DNA of 64,000 nt from CAVTOO01 sp963736355. GTDB taxonomy: Bacteria; Pseudomonadota; Alphaproteobacteria; Rhizobiales; Xanthobacteraceae. The first letter of the stretch is position 1. Every line of letters begins with the position of its first letter. Shown one piece after another: positions 1 to 8,025 of the stretch. A program made the translations under genes and the position numbers. The notes under the pieces are model-generated. The model did not search any database. It worked only from the letters and a program-made list of their open reading frames with translations, and was not told the DNA's origin. The DNA lies in NCBI GenBank assembly GCA_963736355.1, contig CAVTOO010000002.1, forward strand, positions 62,001 to 126,000, written 5' to 3'.

Positions 1-332
1 TTGCGCGAGCGCGCGGTGTGCAATCGTCCGGCGGCCGGGCCGATCAGTTCCGTCAGGCGGCCTTCGACGTTGAGATGAATGTCTTCCAGCGCGCGCTTGA
101 AGGTGAAGGTGCCCTTTTCGATTTCTGACAGGATCGTGTCTAGACCGTGAGCGATGTTTTTTGCATCGTCCGCCTCGATGATGCCCTGCGCGGCCAGCAT
201 CGCGGCATGAGCCTTTGACGCGGCAATGTCCTGCGCATAGAGATGGCGATCGACGTCGATGGAGACGTTGATATCTTCCATCACGGCGTCGGGACCCGCG
301 CTGAAGCGCCCGCCCCACATCGTATTGCTCAT
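1..332 (-). CDS. argH: Argininosuccinate lyase (3' part cut off by the window edge)
   Basis: The minus strand from the ATG at 332 encodes the N-terminal 110 residues of ArgH, opening MSNTMWGGRF and ending in the window at a TARSRN stretch that is conserved in the fumarase/ASL superfamily. The enzyme splits argininosuccinate into arginine and fumarate, the last step of arginine synthesis in the cytoplasm. The gene is divergent from tlpA, and the two starts lie only about 55 bp apart, so they share a short promoter region. This argH/tlpA arrangement is familiar from Bradyrhizobium relatives (established knowledge). Only the N-terminus can be judged. Confidence 0.93.
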   Translation of the reverse strand, partial: MSNTMWGGRFSAGPDAVMEDINVSIDVDRHLYAQDIAASKAHAAMLAAQGIIEADDAKNIAHGLDTILSEIEKGTFTFKRALEDIHLNVEGRLTELIGPAAGRLHTARSR

Positions 333-387
333 GATCCACCTGTTCCGGCCGCGCCGGATTCTGAAACGCGAATTCAACAAACCAAAG

Positions 388-1077
388 ATGACACCACAGC
401 CGCCCGACAACACGACCGCAAGCACCAAACCTCGAAGCGCCAAGCCTTGGCGACGCCGGGGCCTGATCGCGGCCGCCCTGATCGCAGGCGCCATCGCAGG
501 ATGGGCGGGGATATACGGGATTGGCGGCCTCAAGCGCAATGCGGCTGGCGACCCGGCCTGCCGGGGGGCGGTGGAGACGGCGCAAAAATTGGCCCCCCTG
601 AACCGGGGCGAGGTCGCAGCGCTGACGCTGGCCACCGTGCCGATGCGGCTGCCGGATCTGGCGTTCCGCGATGCCGCAGGCACTGAGCGCAAACTGTCGG
701 ACTTCCGCGGCCGCACCGTTCTTCTCAATCTGTGGGCGACCTGGTGCGTGCCTTGCCGGCAGGAGATGCCGGCGCTCGATGCGCTGCAAGGCAAGCTCGG
801 CGGCGACACGTTCGAGGTCGTGGCGATCAATATCGACACGCGCGACCTCGAGAAGCCGAAGGCCTGGCTGAAGGATGCCGGCATTACGCGGCTCGGCTAT
901 TTCAGCGATGCCAACGCCCGGGTTTTCCAGGACCTGAAGATGATCAATCGCGCCTTCGGCATGCCGACATCGGTGCTGATCGATGCGCAGGGCTGCGAGA
1001 TTGCGTCATTGGCGGGCCCGGCCGAATGGGCGAGCGACGATGCGCTGAAATTGATCGGGGCTGCGCTGAAGCGCTAG
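388..1077 (+). CDS. tlpA: TlpA-type membrane-anchored thiol:disulfide oxidoreductase
   Basis: This 229-aa protein has a basic N-terminus, one transmembrane anchor (about residues 28-50, LIAAALIAGAIAGWAG) and a periplasmic thioredoxin-like domain. The active site is WCVPC inside LNLWATWCVPC, followed by the cis-Pro loop GMPTS. In Bradyrhizobium, TlpA reduces periplasmic cysteines needed for cytochrome aa3 (CuA centre) assembly; that role is transferred by family. The frame is open upstream to 259, inside argH. I chose the ATG at 388 because it gives the usual short cytoplasmic tail; ATG 331 is an alternative. The 3' end overlaps the convergent gene at 1074 by 4 bp. Confidence 0.9.
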   Translation: MTPQPPDNTTASTKPRSAKPWRRRGLIAAALIAGAIAGWAGIYGIGGLKRNAAGDPACRGAVETAQKLAPLNRGEVAALTLATVPMRLPDLAFRDAAGTERKLSDFRGRTVLLNLWATWCVPCRQEMPALDALQGKLGGDTFEVVAINIDTRDLEKPKAWLKDAGITRLGYFSDANARVFQDLKMINRAFGMPTSVLIDAQGCEIASLAGPAEWASDDALKLIGAALKR

Positions 1078-1391
1078 ACGACGACGTTGACGATGTTGTT
1101 CGTCACATAGGCCTGCATGCGCTCTTTCACTTTCGCGAGTTCCTTCTCGCGCGCATTGGTTTCGGCCGTGGTGACAGCCTGCTTGGCGCTCTTGGCCGCG
1201 GATTCCGCCTGCATGCGCTTGAGCGCCATGCGCGCGACGATCTCGGAGAGGCCTTCGGATTGCGTCGAACCTGCCCCGGTCAGCGAATCCGCCATCGACG
1301 CGTTCGCCTCCAGGAACGAGCGCATCGCCTCCTGACGCGCGAGGCGGTTCTCGTTTTCTTTCCAGATCGGGATGTTGTTGATCGACGACAT
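1074..1391 (-). CDS. Hypothetical protein, 105 aa, helical
   Basis: I do not recognise a family. The protein starts MSSINNIPIW, has no signal peptide or membrane segment, and its middle third is rich in Ala, Lys and Glu (AESAAKSAKQAV, then KELAKVKERM), which suggests an amphipathic helix or coiled coil. A GGAG ribosome-binding site lies about 6 nt before the ATG. It follows the 78-aa gene at 1448-1684 on the same strand with a 56-bp gap, so the two may be co-transcribed. Its 3' end overlaps tlpA by 4 bp in convergent orientation. Confidence 0.7.
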   Translation of the reverse strand: MSSINNIPIWKENENRLARQEAMRSFLEANASMADSLTGAGSTQSEGLSEIVARMALKRMQAESAAKSAKQAVTTAETNAREKELAKVKERMQAYVTNNIVNVVV

Positions 1392-1447
1392 GATCGGCTC
1401 CGCCGCAGAGCATGCGGCGTGTTCGTAAATGAAGGGTTAATCCGGCC

Positions 1448-1684
1448 TCATGCGAGCCTGTCGACGGTGCGCGCAGACACGGACGGGTCGGCCTCAGCGG
1501 CGCCGGCGGGCACAGCCTGTTCGGGCCGCTCCACACCTGCGCCCTGCAAGGCGCTGGCGATGGTCTGCGACAGCGTGCGCTCGCCGTCCGGCAGCTTCGT
1601 CTCATCGAGCAAGGTCTTGCGCGTTCCCATGTGGCGGAACGCGTCGAGCCATGCCACCGTCAATCCGACCGAGACAGGGTTCAT
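1448..1684 (-). CDS. Hypothetical protein, 78 aa
   Basis: An unrecognised small protein opening MNPVSVGLTVAWLDAF. A strong AGGAGG site sits 5 nt before the ATG at 1684, which decides the start over the GTG three bases upstream. There is no signal peptide. The C-terminal half is rich in Ala, Pro and Glu and likely flexible. It lies upstream of, and probably in one transcript with, the 105-aa gene at 1074-1391. Coding status rests on the ribosome-binding site and the GC-rich codon pattern; function is unknown. Confidence 0.65.
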   Translation of the reverse strand: MNPVSVGLTVAWLDAFRHMGTRKTLLDETKLPDGERTLSQTIASALQGAGVERPEQAVPAGAAEADPSVSARTVDRLA

Positions 1685-1799
1685 CACGGCCTCCTGCCGC
1701 TAAACCCCCTCTCCCCTAAGTCCCGCGCGCATGCTCCGCCATCAGGCTTTCGGAGTCCTGAAAACCCGCGCGACAGCGGCGGAAAGACTTAACAAAATC

Positions 1800-3032
1800 T
1801 TAAGCGCGGACGCTCGCCTGGGCAGCCCGCCGCCGCTGAAACGCCTCGCGCAGCAGGTCGATCCCGAGCGCGAGGGGTAACGCGGCTGCCGACAACAGGG
1901 CGGACAAAAGATCCAGCCTGTTTCTGACGAAAGGCGTCGCGGCGAACAACACCCCGAAGAGAATGAGGATGAATGCCGCCGCGGCCACATAGCGCGCACG
2001 CAATTTTGCGGCCGTACCAAACCCCTTGAGCCGATCTGCCTCGAAGGCGAGCGGCAGCACATGGTTGCACAAGCCGATCGCAACGATCGCCGAACCGGTC
2101 AGCGCCGCAAGCCACAACCAGCGCCATCCTTCCGCGTCGACGGCAGCGAGTGCAAACAGTGGGAAATCATACGCGCCGTGCATCAACACCGGCACGATCA
2201 GCGCCAGCGCGAAAAAACGCATCGCCTTGTCCGGCTGAAGCTGCGACCACGCGACCAGCGCCCCCATGGCAAGACCGTCGAGCCCATGTCCGGGAACCGC
2301 CGTAATCGCCCGGGCAACCGCAACGCCGTGCCAGTCACTGGGTGCGGCCACATAGAAAATATTCTCGACGGCGGCGAAGCCAATCGAGATCGCAAGACCA
2401 AGCGCAACGATGTCCGCAACGCGCCGACGGTCGACGTGATGGATCGCAGAGCCGACGAGAATGCCAAACTTAACGCCTTCCTCGACGAGTGCAGCAATCA
2501 CACCGGCTTCGATGGCAGCCTTCGCCAGCGGCGAAAACGAACTCAGCTTCAGCAGATATCCAAGACCGAGCTCGATGGGGATCGCGCCGATGGCGCCGAC
2601 CCCGCCCAGAAAGAAAGCGTTCCACAACGCCTCGTTGGACCATTCGACCCGGGTTTTCGAACGGCCATAGACGATCAGCAGCAGCGCTGGAACTATTGCA
2701 GCGAAGAAGACCGCAATCCTGTCCATCGTTACTTGAAGTGATCGGGATGGGTGATGGTGAGGATAGCGATAGCAGCCGAGCGCCACGAAGAGAAGACCGC
2801 CGAGCACTCCGGCCACTATCGAGACGCCCCCGGCACGACGCAGATAGTCCTCACGCTCAGCGCCCTCAAGTCCCAGCTTGTCCGCCTTCTTCACGCGAGA
2901 TATGGCCCATTGCATGTAAAGCGGCTTGGCAGCCACACCCAACGCACCCGCCATACCAGCGCCACCGCTGCCGCCAATTAGCAGTCCCGCGATGATCGGC
3001 GCCAGCAGCGCCAACGCGCCATACAGGTACAT
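1800..3032 (-). CDS. DUF2628/PrsW-type polytopic membrane protein, putative intramembrane glutamic protease; N-terminus uncertain
   Basis: The 410-aa protein is almost entirely membrane segments. The PrsW-like core is visible: EEGVKFG (EExxK type), then GFAAVENIFY, then PGHGLDG and HGAYDF, matching the conserved Glu and His positions of PrsW/CPBP-type intramembrane proteases. In Bacillus, PrsW cuts an anti-sigma factor; the substrate here is unknown. The first ATG at 3032 falls inside what looks like a DUF2628 domain (FLGGFVWFFYRR precedes it in frame). The same frame runs on upstream to an ATG at 3257 with a GGAGAA site, but a TGA at 3230-3228 interrupts it. The true protein may therefore be about 75 residues longer. 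Confidence 0.75.
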   Translation of the reverse strand: MYLYGALALLAPIIAGLLIGGSGGAGMAGALGVAAKPLYMQWAISRVKKADKLGLEGAEREDYLRRAGGVSIVAGVLGGLLFVALGCYRYPHHHPSRSLQVTMDRIAVFFAAIVPALLLIVYGRSKTRVEWSNEALWNAFFLGGVGAIGAIPIELGLGYLLKLSSFSPLAKAAIEAGVIAALVEEGVKFGILVGSAIHHVDRRRVADIVALGLAISIGFAAVENIFYVAAPSDWHGVAVARAITAVPGHGLDGLAMGALVAWSQLQPDKAMRFFALALIVPVLMHGAYDFPLFALAAVDAEGWRWLWLAALTGSAIVAIGLCNHVLPLAFEADRLKGFGTAAKLRARYVAAAAFILILFGVLFAATPFVRNRLDLLSALLSAAALPLALGIDLLREAFQRRRAAQASVRA

Positions 3033-3227
3033 GCGTCGATAGAAAAACCAGACGAAGCCACCGAGGAAGGCCGGAAGGCTGAACGCAACACCGGAGCCGC
3101 TTTTGTCACCACGTAAATTTTCAAGCGTGCGATCGAAAACCTTGAGATAAATCTCGGCGCGTGGCCCGAAGAACGTCTCGATGTCTTTTCTGAGATTCGG
3201 TGCTTCCAGCGTACTTAGTTGCTTCTG

Positions 3228-3257
3228 TCAATTCCTCGCAGCCCATTGACCAAACAT
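3228..3257 (-). other. Upstream start with in-frame TGA (possible true 5' end of the PrsW-like gene)
   Basis: On the minus strand an ATG (3257-3255) preceded by GGAGAA opens a frame of nine codons that stops at TGA (3230-3228). The same frame then continues without interruption through TFFGPRAEIYLKVFDRTLE into the annotated protein. No ATG, GTG or TTG exists between the TGA and 3032. Either the TGA is an error or nonsense change, or translation really starts at the internal ATG. Confidence 0.6.
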
Positions 3258-3306
3258 TCCGTTCTCCAGAAATCAATTCAGCACAATAAAGAGCTTTAAA
3301 AAACGA

Positions 3307-4188
3307 TCAGCGTGTCGGGACGGGCTTCTCGCCGCGATAATCGTAGAAGCCGCGCTGGGTCTTGCGGCCGAGCCAGCCGGCTTCGACGTATTTCACCAGC
3401 AGCGGGCATGGGCGGTATTTGGAATCCGCCAGACCTTCGTGCAGCACCTGCATCACGGAAAGACACGTATCGAGACCGATGAAATCGGCCAACTCAAGCG
3501 GGCCCATCGGGTGATGCGCGCCGAGCTTCATCGCGGTGTCGATGGCCTCGACCGTGCCGACGCCTTCATACAGCGTGTAGATCGCCTCGTTGATCATCGG
3601 CATCAAAACGCGGTTGACGATGAAGGCGGGGAAATCTTCCGAGATCGCGATGCGCTTGCCGAGCTTCTCGACGAACACGCGCGACGATTCGAAGGTCGCG
3701 TCGTCCGTGGCGATGCCGCGGATCAGTTCGACCAGCTCCATCAGCGGAACCGGATTCATGAAATGAATGCCGATGAATTTTTCCGGACGATCCGTCGTCG
3801 CGGCCAGCCGCGTGATCGAGATCGACGAGGTGTTGGAGGCGATGATCGCGTCCGGCTTCAGGACCGCGCACAGATCGACGAAAATCTTGCGCTTGAGGTC
3901 TTCCTTCTCGGCCGCGCTCTCGATGACGAGATCGCAATCCGAGAGGCCATCGAATGTATCGGCGCCCGAAATCAGCTCCAGCGCCGACTTGCGCGCGTCC
4001 TCGGTGATGAGGCCCTTGCCGACCTGACGCGTCAGATTGCCGTTGATGGTCGCAAGCGCCAGCTTGATGCGCTCGGGCGCGACGTCGTTGAGACGGACCT
4101 GAAGCCCGGCCAGCGCGCAGACATGGGCAATGCCATTGCCCATCTGTCCGGCGCCGATCACGCCAACCTTGCGAATGGTAATTGCCAT
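3307..4188 (-). CDS. 3-hydroxybutyryl-CoA dehydrogenase
   Basis: This 293-aa enzyme oxidises (S)-3-hydroxybutyryl-CoA to acetoacetyl-CoA with NAD(P), linking fatty-acid or butyrate metabolism to acetyl-CoA and PHB pools. The N-terminal Rossmann motif is GVIGAGQMGNGIAH (residues 8-21). The catalytic region is visible as SNTSS, the His motif GIHFMNPVPLMELVE, the NRV turn and the C-terminal domain motif GPLELADFIGLD. Length is typical for HbdA/PaaH. It lies 84 bp downstream of etfA on the same strand, a common alphaproteobacterial arrangement, so it probably belongs to the etfBA transcript. Confidence 0.93.
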   Translation of the reverse strand: MAITIRKVGVIGAGQMGNGIAHVCALAGLQVRLNDVAPERIKLALATINGNLTRQVGKGLITEDARKSALELISGADTFDGLSDCDLVIESAAEKEDLKRKIFVDLCAVLKPDAIIASNTSSISITRLAATTDRPEKFIGIHFMNPVPLMELVELIRGIATDDATFESSRVFVEKLGKRIAISEDFPAFIVNRVLMPMINEAIYTLYEGVGTVEAIDTAMKLGAHHPMGPLELADFIGLDTCLSVMQVLHEGLADSKYRPCPLLVKYVEAGWLGRKTQRGFYDYRGEKPVPTR

Positions 4189-4272
4189 CTATCCGTCCAA
4201 TCCGCCGCTAATCTCGCCCGGTAATTGATGACGAACTTCTTTACCGAGCTGCCAATCGGCGTGAGACAGGGG

Positions 4273-5218
4273 TTATTTCTTGACTTTATCCAGCTCGGTG
4301 GCGAGTTCGGGCAGCGCCTGGAACAGATCGGCAACGAGGCCGTAATCGGCGACCTGGAAAATCGGCGCCTCCTCGTCCTTGTTGATGGCGACGATGACCT
4401 TGGAATCCTTCATGCCCGCCAGATGCTGGATGGCGCCCGAAATGCCCACGGCGATGTAGAGATCCGGGGCGACCACCTTGCCGGTCTGGCCGACCTGCCA
4501 GTCGTTGGGCGCATAGCCGGCATCGACGGCGGCGCGCGAGGCGCCCATCGCCGCACCGAGCCTGTCGGCGACGGGCTCGATGTATTTGCCGAAATTCTCG
4601 GCGTTTTGCATCGCCCGGCCGCCCGAGATGATGATCTTGGCCGAGGTCAGTTCGGGACGTTCGCTCTTGGACACCGCCTCGCCGACAAAGGACGACACGC
4701 CGGGATCGGCTGCGGCTGCGACATTCTCGATCGGCGCGATTGCCGCCTTCGCCCGTCGCCGCGAAGGTCGAGGTGCGAACGGTGATGACCTTCTTGGCGT
4801 CCTTCGACTTCACCGTCTGGATGGCGTTGCCGGCATAGATCGGGCGCTCGAACGTATCGGGCGACACCACCTTGATGATCTCGGACACCTGCATGACGTC
4901 GAGCAGGGCTGCGACGCGCGGCATCACGTTCTTGGCGCGGCTGGTCGCGGGAGCGACGAACGCGTCGTAGTTGCCGGCGAGCGACACGATCAGCGCCGCG
5001 ACCGGCTCGGCCACGTCGTGACTGTAGATCGGCGCGTCCACCAGCAGCACCTTGGAGACCCCGTCGAGTTTGGCGGCGGCATCGGCAACGGCCTTGCAGC
5101 CGGAGCCGACGACCAGCACATGGACGTCGGCGCCGAGCGCCTTGGCGGCCGTCAGCGCCTTGTTGGTGCCGTCCTTGAGCGTTGCGTTGTCGTGTTCGGC
5201 GAGAAGCAGCGTGGTCAT
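4273..5218 (-). pseudogene. etfA: Electron transfer flavoprotein alpha subunit, one frameshift
   Basis: EtfA pairs with EtfB to carry electrons from acyl-CoA dehydrogenases to ETF-ubiquinone oxidoreductase, binding FAD in its C-terminal domain. The N-terminal part (MTTLLLAEHDNATL onward) and the C-terminal FAD domain (TSAKIIISGGRAM, GQTGKVVAPDLYIA, GISGAIQHLAGM, AINKDEEAPIF) are both well preserved but lie in different frames. The switch is near 4740-4755, where GEGG should run on into AIAPIENV. After one correction it is a normal EtfA of about 314 aa. The start ATG overlaps the etfB stop (TGATG). A consensus error is more likely than a dead gene. Confidence 0.9.
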
Positions 5219-5968
5219 CAGATTACTCCCGCCTCGGTCTTGAGCTTGGACACCAGTTCGGCCACGGAGCCGACCTTGACGCCGGACTTGCGGCCCGACG
5301 GCTCGGTTGTTTTCGAGAACTTCAAGCCGCGGCGTCAGATCGACGCCGAAATCGGCGGCGGTCTTTTCATCGATCGGCTTCTTCTTGGCCTTCATGATAT
5401 TCGGCAGGCTGGCATAGCGCGGCTCGTTGAGACGCAGATCGGTGGTCACGATCGCGGGGCCCTTGAGCTTGACGGTCTGCAGACCGCCATCGACTTCGCG
5501 CGTCACCTGAATGCTGTCGCCATCGACTTCAAGCTTCGAGGCGAAGGTGCCCTGCGCCCAGCCGAGCAAAGCGGCGAGCATCTGTCCGGTCTGGTTGGAG
5601 TCGTCGTCGATCGCCTGCTTGCCGAGAATAACGAGACCCGGCTGCTCCGCCTCGACCACCGCCTTCAGAATCTTGGCAACCGCGAGCGGCTCGACGACGC
5701 CATCGGCCTTCACGAGGATGCCGCGGTCGGCGCCCATCGCAAGTCCGGTGCGGATCGTCTCGGTGGCCTGCGCCGGCCCAATCGAGACACACACGACTTC
5801 CGTCGCCTTGCCGGCTTCCTTGAGACGCAGCGCCTCCTCGACGGCGATTTCGTCGAAGGGGTTCATCGACATCTTCACATTGGCAAGCTCGACGCCCGAA
5901 CCGTCGGCCTTCACGCGAATCTTGACGTTGTAGTCAACGACACGCTTCACCGGCACAAGCACCTTCAT
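5218..5968 (-). pseudogene. etfB: Electron transfer flavoprotein beta subunit, frameshift near the C-terminus
   Basis: EtfB binds AMP and partners EtfA. The sequence starts MKVLVPVKRVVDYNVKIR and keeps the AMP-binding region (VVCVSIGPAQATETIRTGLAMGADRG is split here by family convention; key residues GADRG) and KQAIDDDSNQTGQM. Near 5310-5313, in a run of four T on the plus strand, the frame slips. Restoring one base gives a C-terminus reading KTTEPSGRKSG to LKTEAGVI and a TGA that overlaps the etfA ATG. Without the correction the frame runs on into etfA, giving an artificial fusion. The ribosome-binding site is weak (AAAGAAG). Confidence 0.9.
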
Positions 5969-6116
5969 GGGTCTTCTTTCGTTGGTTTAAGCGATGGGAA
6001 ATGCGCGCGGAAACTAATGTTTTCGCGGCTCAGGTGTCAACGCGCGAGATGGGATTTTTAGCACCACAAGGCCCTGATCGGACCGCCTGCGCGCCGATTT
6101 TTAGCGATTCTGGCTT

Positions 6117-6704
6117 TTAGCGATTTTGACCTGGCACCCAGAGCACGTCGCCGCTGCCGTTGTCGTTTGTCGCGCGAGCAGACACAAACAGAAAATCCGA
6201 TAACCGGTTGACATACTGAAGTGCATTCGCGTTGACCGGCTCGTCCGGCTTCGCCGCCAGTTCCACGATGAGGCGCTCGGCACGGCGGCAGATGGTGCGA
6301 GCGAGATGCAGATGCGCCGCCGCCGGGCTCCCGCCGGGCAGCACAAAGGAATTCAACGGCGAAAGATGCGCATTGAGCGTGTCGATGTCGCGTTCCAGAC
6401 GTTCGACCTGCGAAGCGACAACGCGCAGCCGCTCGGCCTTAGGCTTTCCGTCTTTTTCCTGGCGCTCCGGCACGCACAAATCAGCGCCGACATCGAACAG
6501 ATCGTTTTGAATGGCGGCCAGCATCGCATCGATGTCGGGGCGACCGGCCGTATGCAGGCGCGCCATGCCGATCGCGGCGTTGGTTTCGTCGATGGTGCCG
6601 AAGGCCGCGATGCGCAGATCGTATTTCGGCCGGCGCTCGCCTGAGCCGAGCGCGGTGGTGCCGTCGTCCCCCGTGCGGGTATAAATGCGATTGAGCAAGA
6701 CCAT
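6117..6704 (-). CDS. pduO: Cob(I)alamin adenosyltransferase, PduO type
   Basis: This 195-aa enzyme transfers adenosine from ATP to cob(I)alamin to make adenosylcobalamin. It opens with the PduO ATP-binding signature YTRTGDDGTTALGSGER (residues 8-24). Other family signatures are AFGTIDETNAAIG, the LPGG segment of SFVLPGGSPAAAHLHLART, the CRRAER arginine pair and VNRLSDFLFVSAR near the C-terminus. Length fits the family. It lies upstream of etfB on the same strand, separated by about 148 bp, and downstream of a small membrane protein gene across two palindromic repeats. Confidence 0.93.
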   Translation of the reverse strand: MVLLNRIYTRTGDDGTTALGSGERRPKYDLRIAAFGTIDETNAAIGMARLHTAGRPDIDAMLAAIQNDLFDVGADLCVPERQEKDGKPKAERLRVVASQVERLERDIDTLNAHLSPLNSFVLPGGSPAAAHLHLARTICRRAERLIVELAAKPDEPVNANALQYVNRLSDFLFVSARATNDNGSGDVLWVPGQNR

Positions 6705-6720
6705 GCTATTTTCCCTGGCA

Positions 6721-6764
6721 CATGATCTGATCCGAAAACCGGTATCGACTTTGCGGGATCATGC
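6721..6764. repeat. Dispersed palindromic repeat, family R1, copy 1
   Basis: The arms CATGATC and GATCATG flank the family core TCCGAAAACCGGTATCGACTT. Other copies in this window lie at 6776-6822, 29077-29123, 38657-38707 and 41609-41653. The element would fold into a hairpin in RNA and sits between pduO and the small membrane gene. Confidence 0.85.
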
Positions 6765-6775
6765 GCGTCATTTTG

Positions 6776-6822
6776 TACATGGCCTTATCCGAAAACCGGT
6801 ATCCACTTTTCGGGTCCATGTA
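6776..6822. repeat. Dispersed palindromic repeat, family R1, copy 2
   Basis: The arms TACATGG and CCATGTA flank the core TCCGAAAACCGGTATCCACT. It is 11 bp from copy 1 in the same orientation. The arms differ between copies but always pair, so pairing is conserved rather than sequence. Confidence 0.85.
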
Positions 6823-6835
6823 TCGGGGCCATGTA

Positions 6836-7030
6836 CTATTTTCCCATCAGCCAGATGGTGGCCATGATGATGATGATCGCGACGAACTGCAGCAGCACAC
6901 GCAGCCGCATCAGACGCTGCGAGGTGTTGGGTGAGCCGCCGCGCATCATGTTGATGAGGCCGAGCACGAGCACCACGGCCACCGCGCCGATCGCCACTGG
7001 AACGAGAAAAATGCTGAATGCACCAGACAT
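6836..7030 (-). CDS. Small twin-transmembrane protein, HIG1-like, 64 aa
   Basis: The protein starts MSGAFSIFLVPVAIGA and has two hydrophobic segments (about residues 5-27 and 45-62) joined by a short polar loop, MMRGGSPNTSQRLMRLR. This is the layout of the small HIG1/twin-TM proteins often found beside pduO in Hyphomicrobiales. Mitochondrial HIG1 proteins act on respiratory supercomplexes; no function can be claimed here. I chose the ATG at 7030 because the longer frame to 7162 adds only an arginine-rich tail. Confidence 0.75.
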   Translation of the reverse strand: MSGAFSIFLVPVAIGAVAVVLVLGLINMMRGGSPNTSQRLMRLRVLLQFVAIIIIMATIWLMGK

Positions 7031-7161
7031 GGCACTTACATAACACCGGTTTCCCAATGGCGCTATCGCCTGGAACCCGTCGCGGCATGGCCGGACCGGC
7101 CAAAGCCGTGTAAAAGTGTCCCGGCGGAATCGCAAGCGACGCTGCGAACGGCGGAACCACA

Positions 7162-8025
7162 TTGATCACCACTTACAGAATCCTGCGCAAGGCACTCGAC
7201 GACTTCCTGGTCGATGATGGCTGGGCGATCGCGAGCCATATCGCGCTGTCGGGACTCATGGCCCTGTTCCCGTTCCTGATCGTGCTGACGGCGCTGGCCG
7301 GCTTTGTCGGCTCGCGAGAGCTGGCGGATGAGGCCGCCGCGCTCATGCTGCAGACATGGCCGGAGCGCGTCGCTCAGCCGATCGCAGCCGAAGTTCACAG
7401 CGTGCTCTCGACTGCGCGCGGTGGCGCGCTCACACTGGGCGCGGTCCTGGCGCTGTATTTTTCGTCCAACGGGATCGAGAGCCTGCGCATCGCACTCAAT
7501 CGTGCCTACAACGTCACCGAGACGCGCGCCTGGTACTGGCTGCGCGTGGAATCGATCGGCTATGTGCTGGTCGCCGCTGTCGCACTGCTGGCGCTGGCGT
7601 TCCTGGTCGTGCTCGGACCGCTGGTTCTCACCACCGCAGGCCGCTACGTCTCCTGGATCACGCCGCAGGAACGGTTTCTGACGCTGGCGAGCTACGCGAC
7701 CGCCGTTGTCGCGCTGATCGTTGCTCTCGTCATCGTGCATAAATGGTTGCCGGCGGGACAACGGCGGATGCGCGACATCGCACCGGGCATTATCGTCACC
7801 ATCGTGCTGTCGATGATCTCGGGCAAGGTGTTCGGCGAGTACCTGTCTTATTTCGCCACCAACTACGTCACGACTTACGCGGGTCTCGCTTCGGTGATGA
7901 TCGCGCTTGTGTTCCTCTATTTCATCGCCTCAATTTTTATTTTCGGCGGTGAGATCAACGGCGTCATCGCCGACGGGCGGGCTGCGCCTGCAGACCCAGA
8001 GCCCGCGCCAGCGCGCGAGGACTGA
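7162..8025 (+). CDS. YihY/BrkB family membrane protein
   Basis: A 287-aa polytopic protein with about six hydrophobic segments. It carries the family features SHIALSGLMALFPFLIVL near the N-terminus, YFSSNGIESLRIALNRAYN in the middle and a late FGEYLSYFATNY segment. The family was once called ribonuclease BN; its transport or envelope role is unproven. A TTG at 7162 is the only plausible start, preceded by a weak GGCGGAA. The 3' end overlaps the convergent histidine kinase gene by 62 bp, so both C-termini are coded in the same DNA. Confidence 0.85.
   Translation: MITTYRILRKALDDFLVDDGWAIASHIALSGLMALFPFLIVLTALAGFVGSRELADEAAALMLQTWPERVAQPIAAEVHSVLSTARGGALTLGAVLALYFSSNGIESLRIALNRAYNVTETRAWYWLRVESIGYVLVAAVALLALAFLVVLGPLVLTTAGRYVSWITPQERFLTLASYATAVVALIVALVIVHKWLPAGQRRMRDIAPGIIVTIVLSMISGKVFGEYLSYFATNYVTTYAGLASVMIALVFLYFIASIFIFGGEINGVIADGRAAPADPEPAPARED

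Noticed and set aside
4286..5968. A single 560-aa EtfB-EtfA fusion protein
   Set aside because: The junction residues (NNRAVGPQVRRQGRLRG) and the C-terminal third are out-of-frame sequence. Two small corrections give two normal genes with a TGATG overlap.
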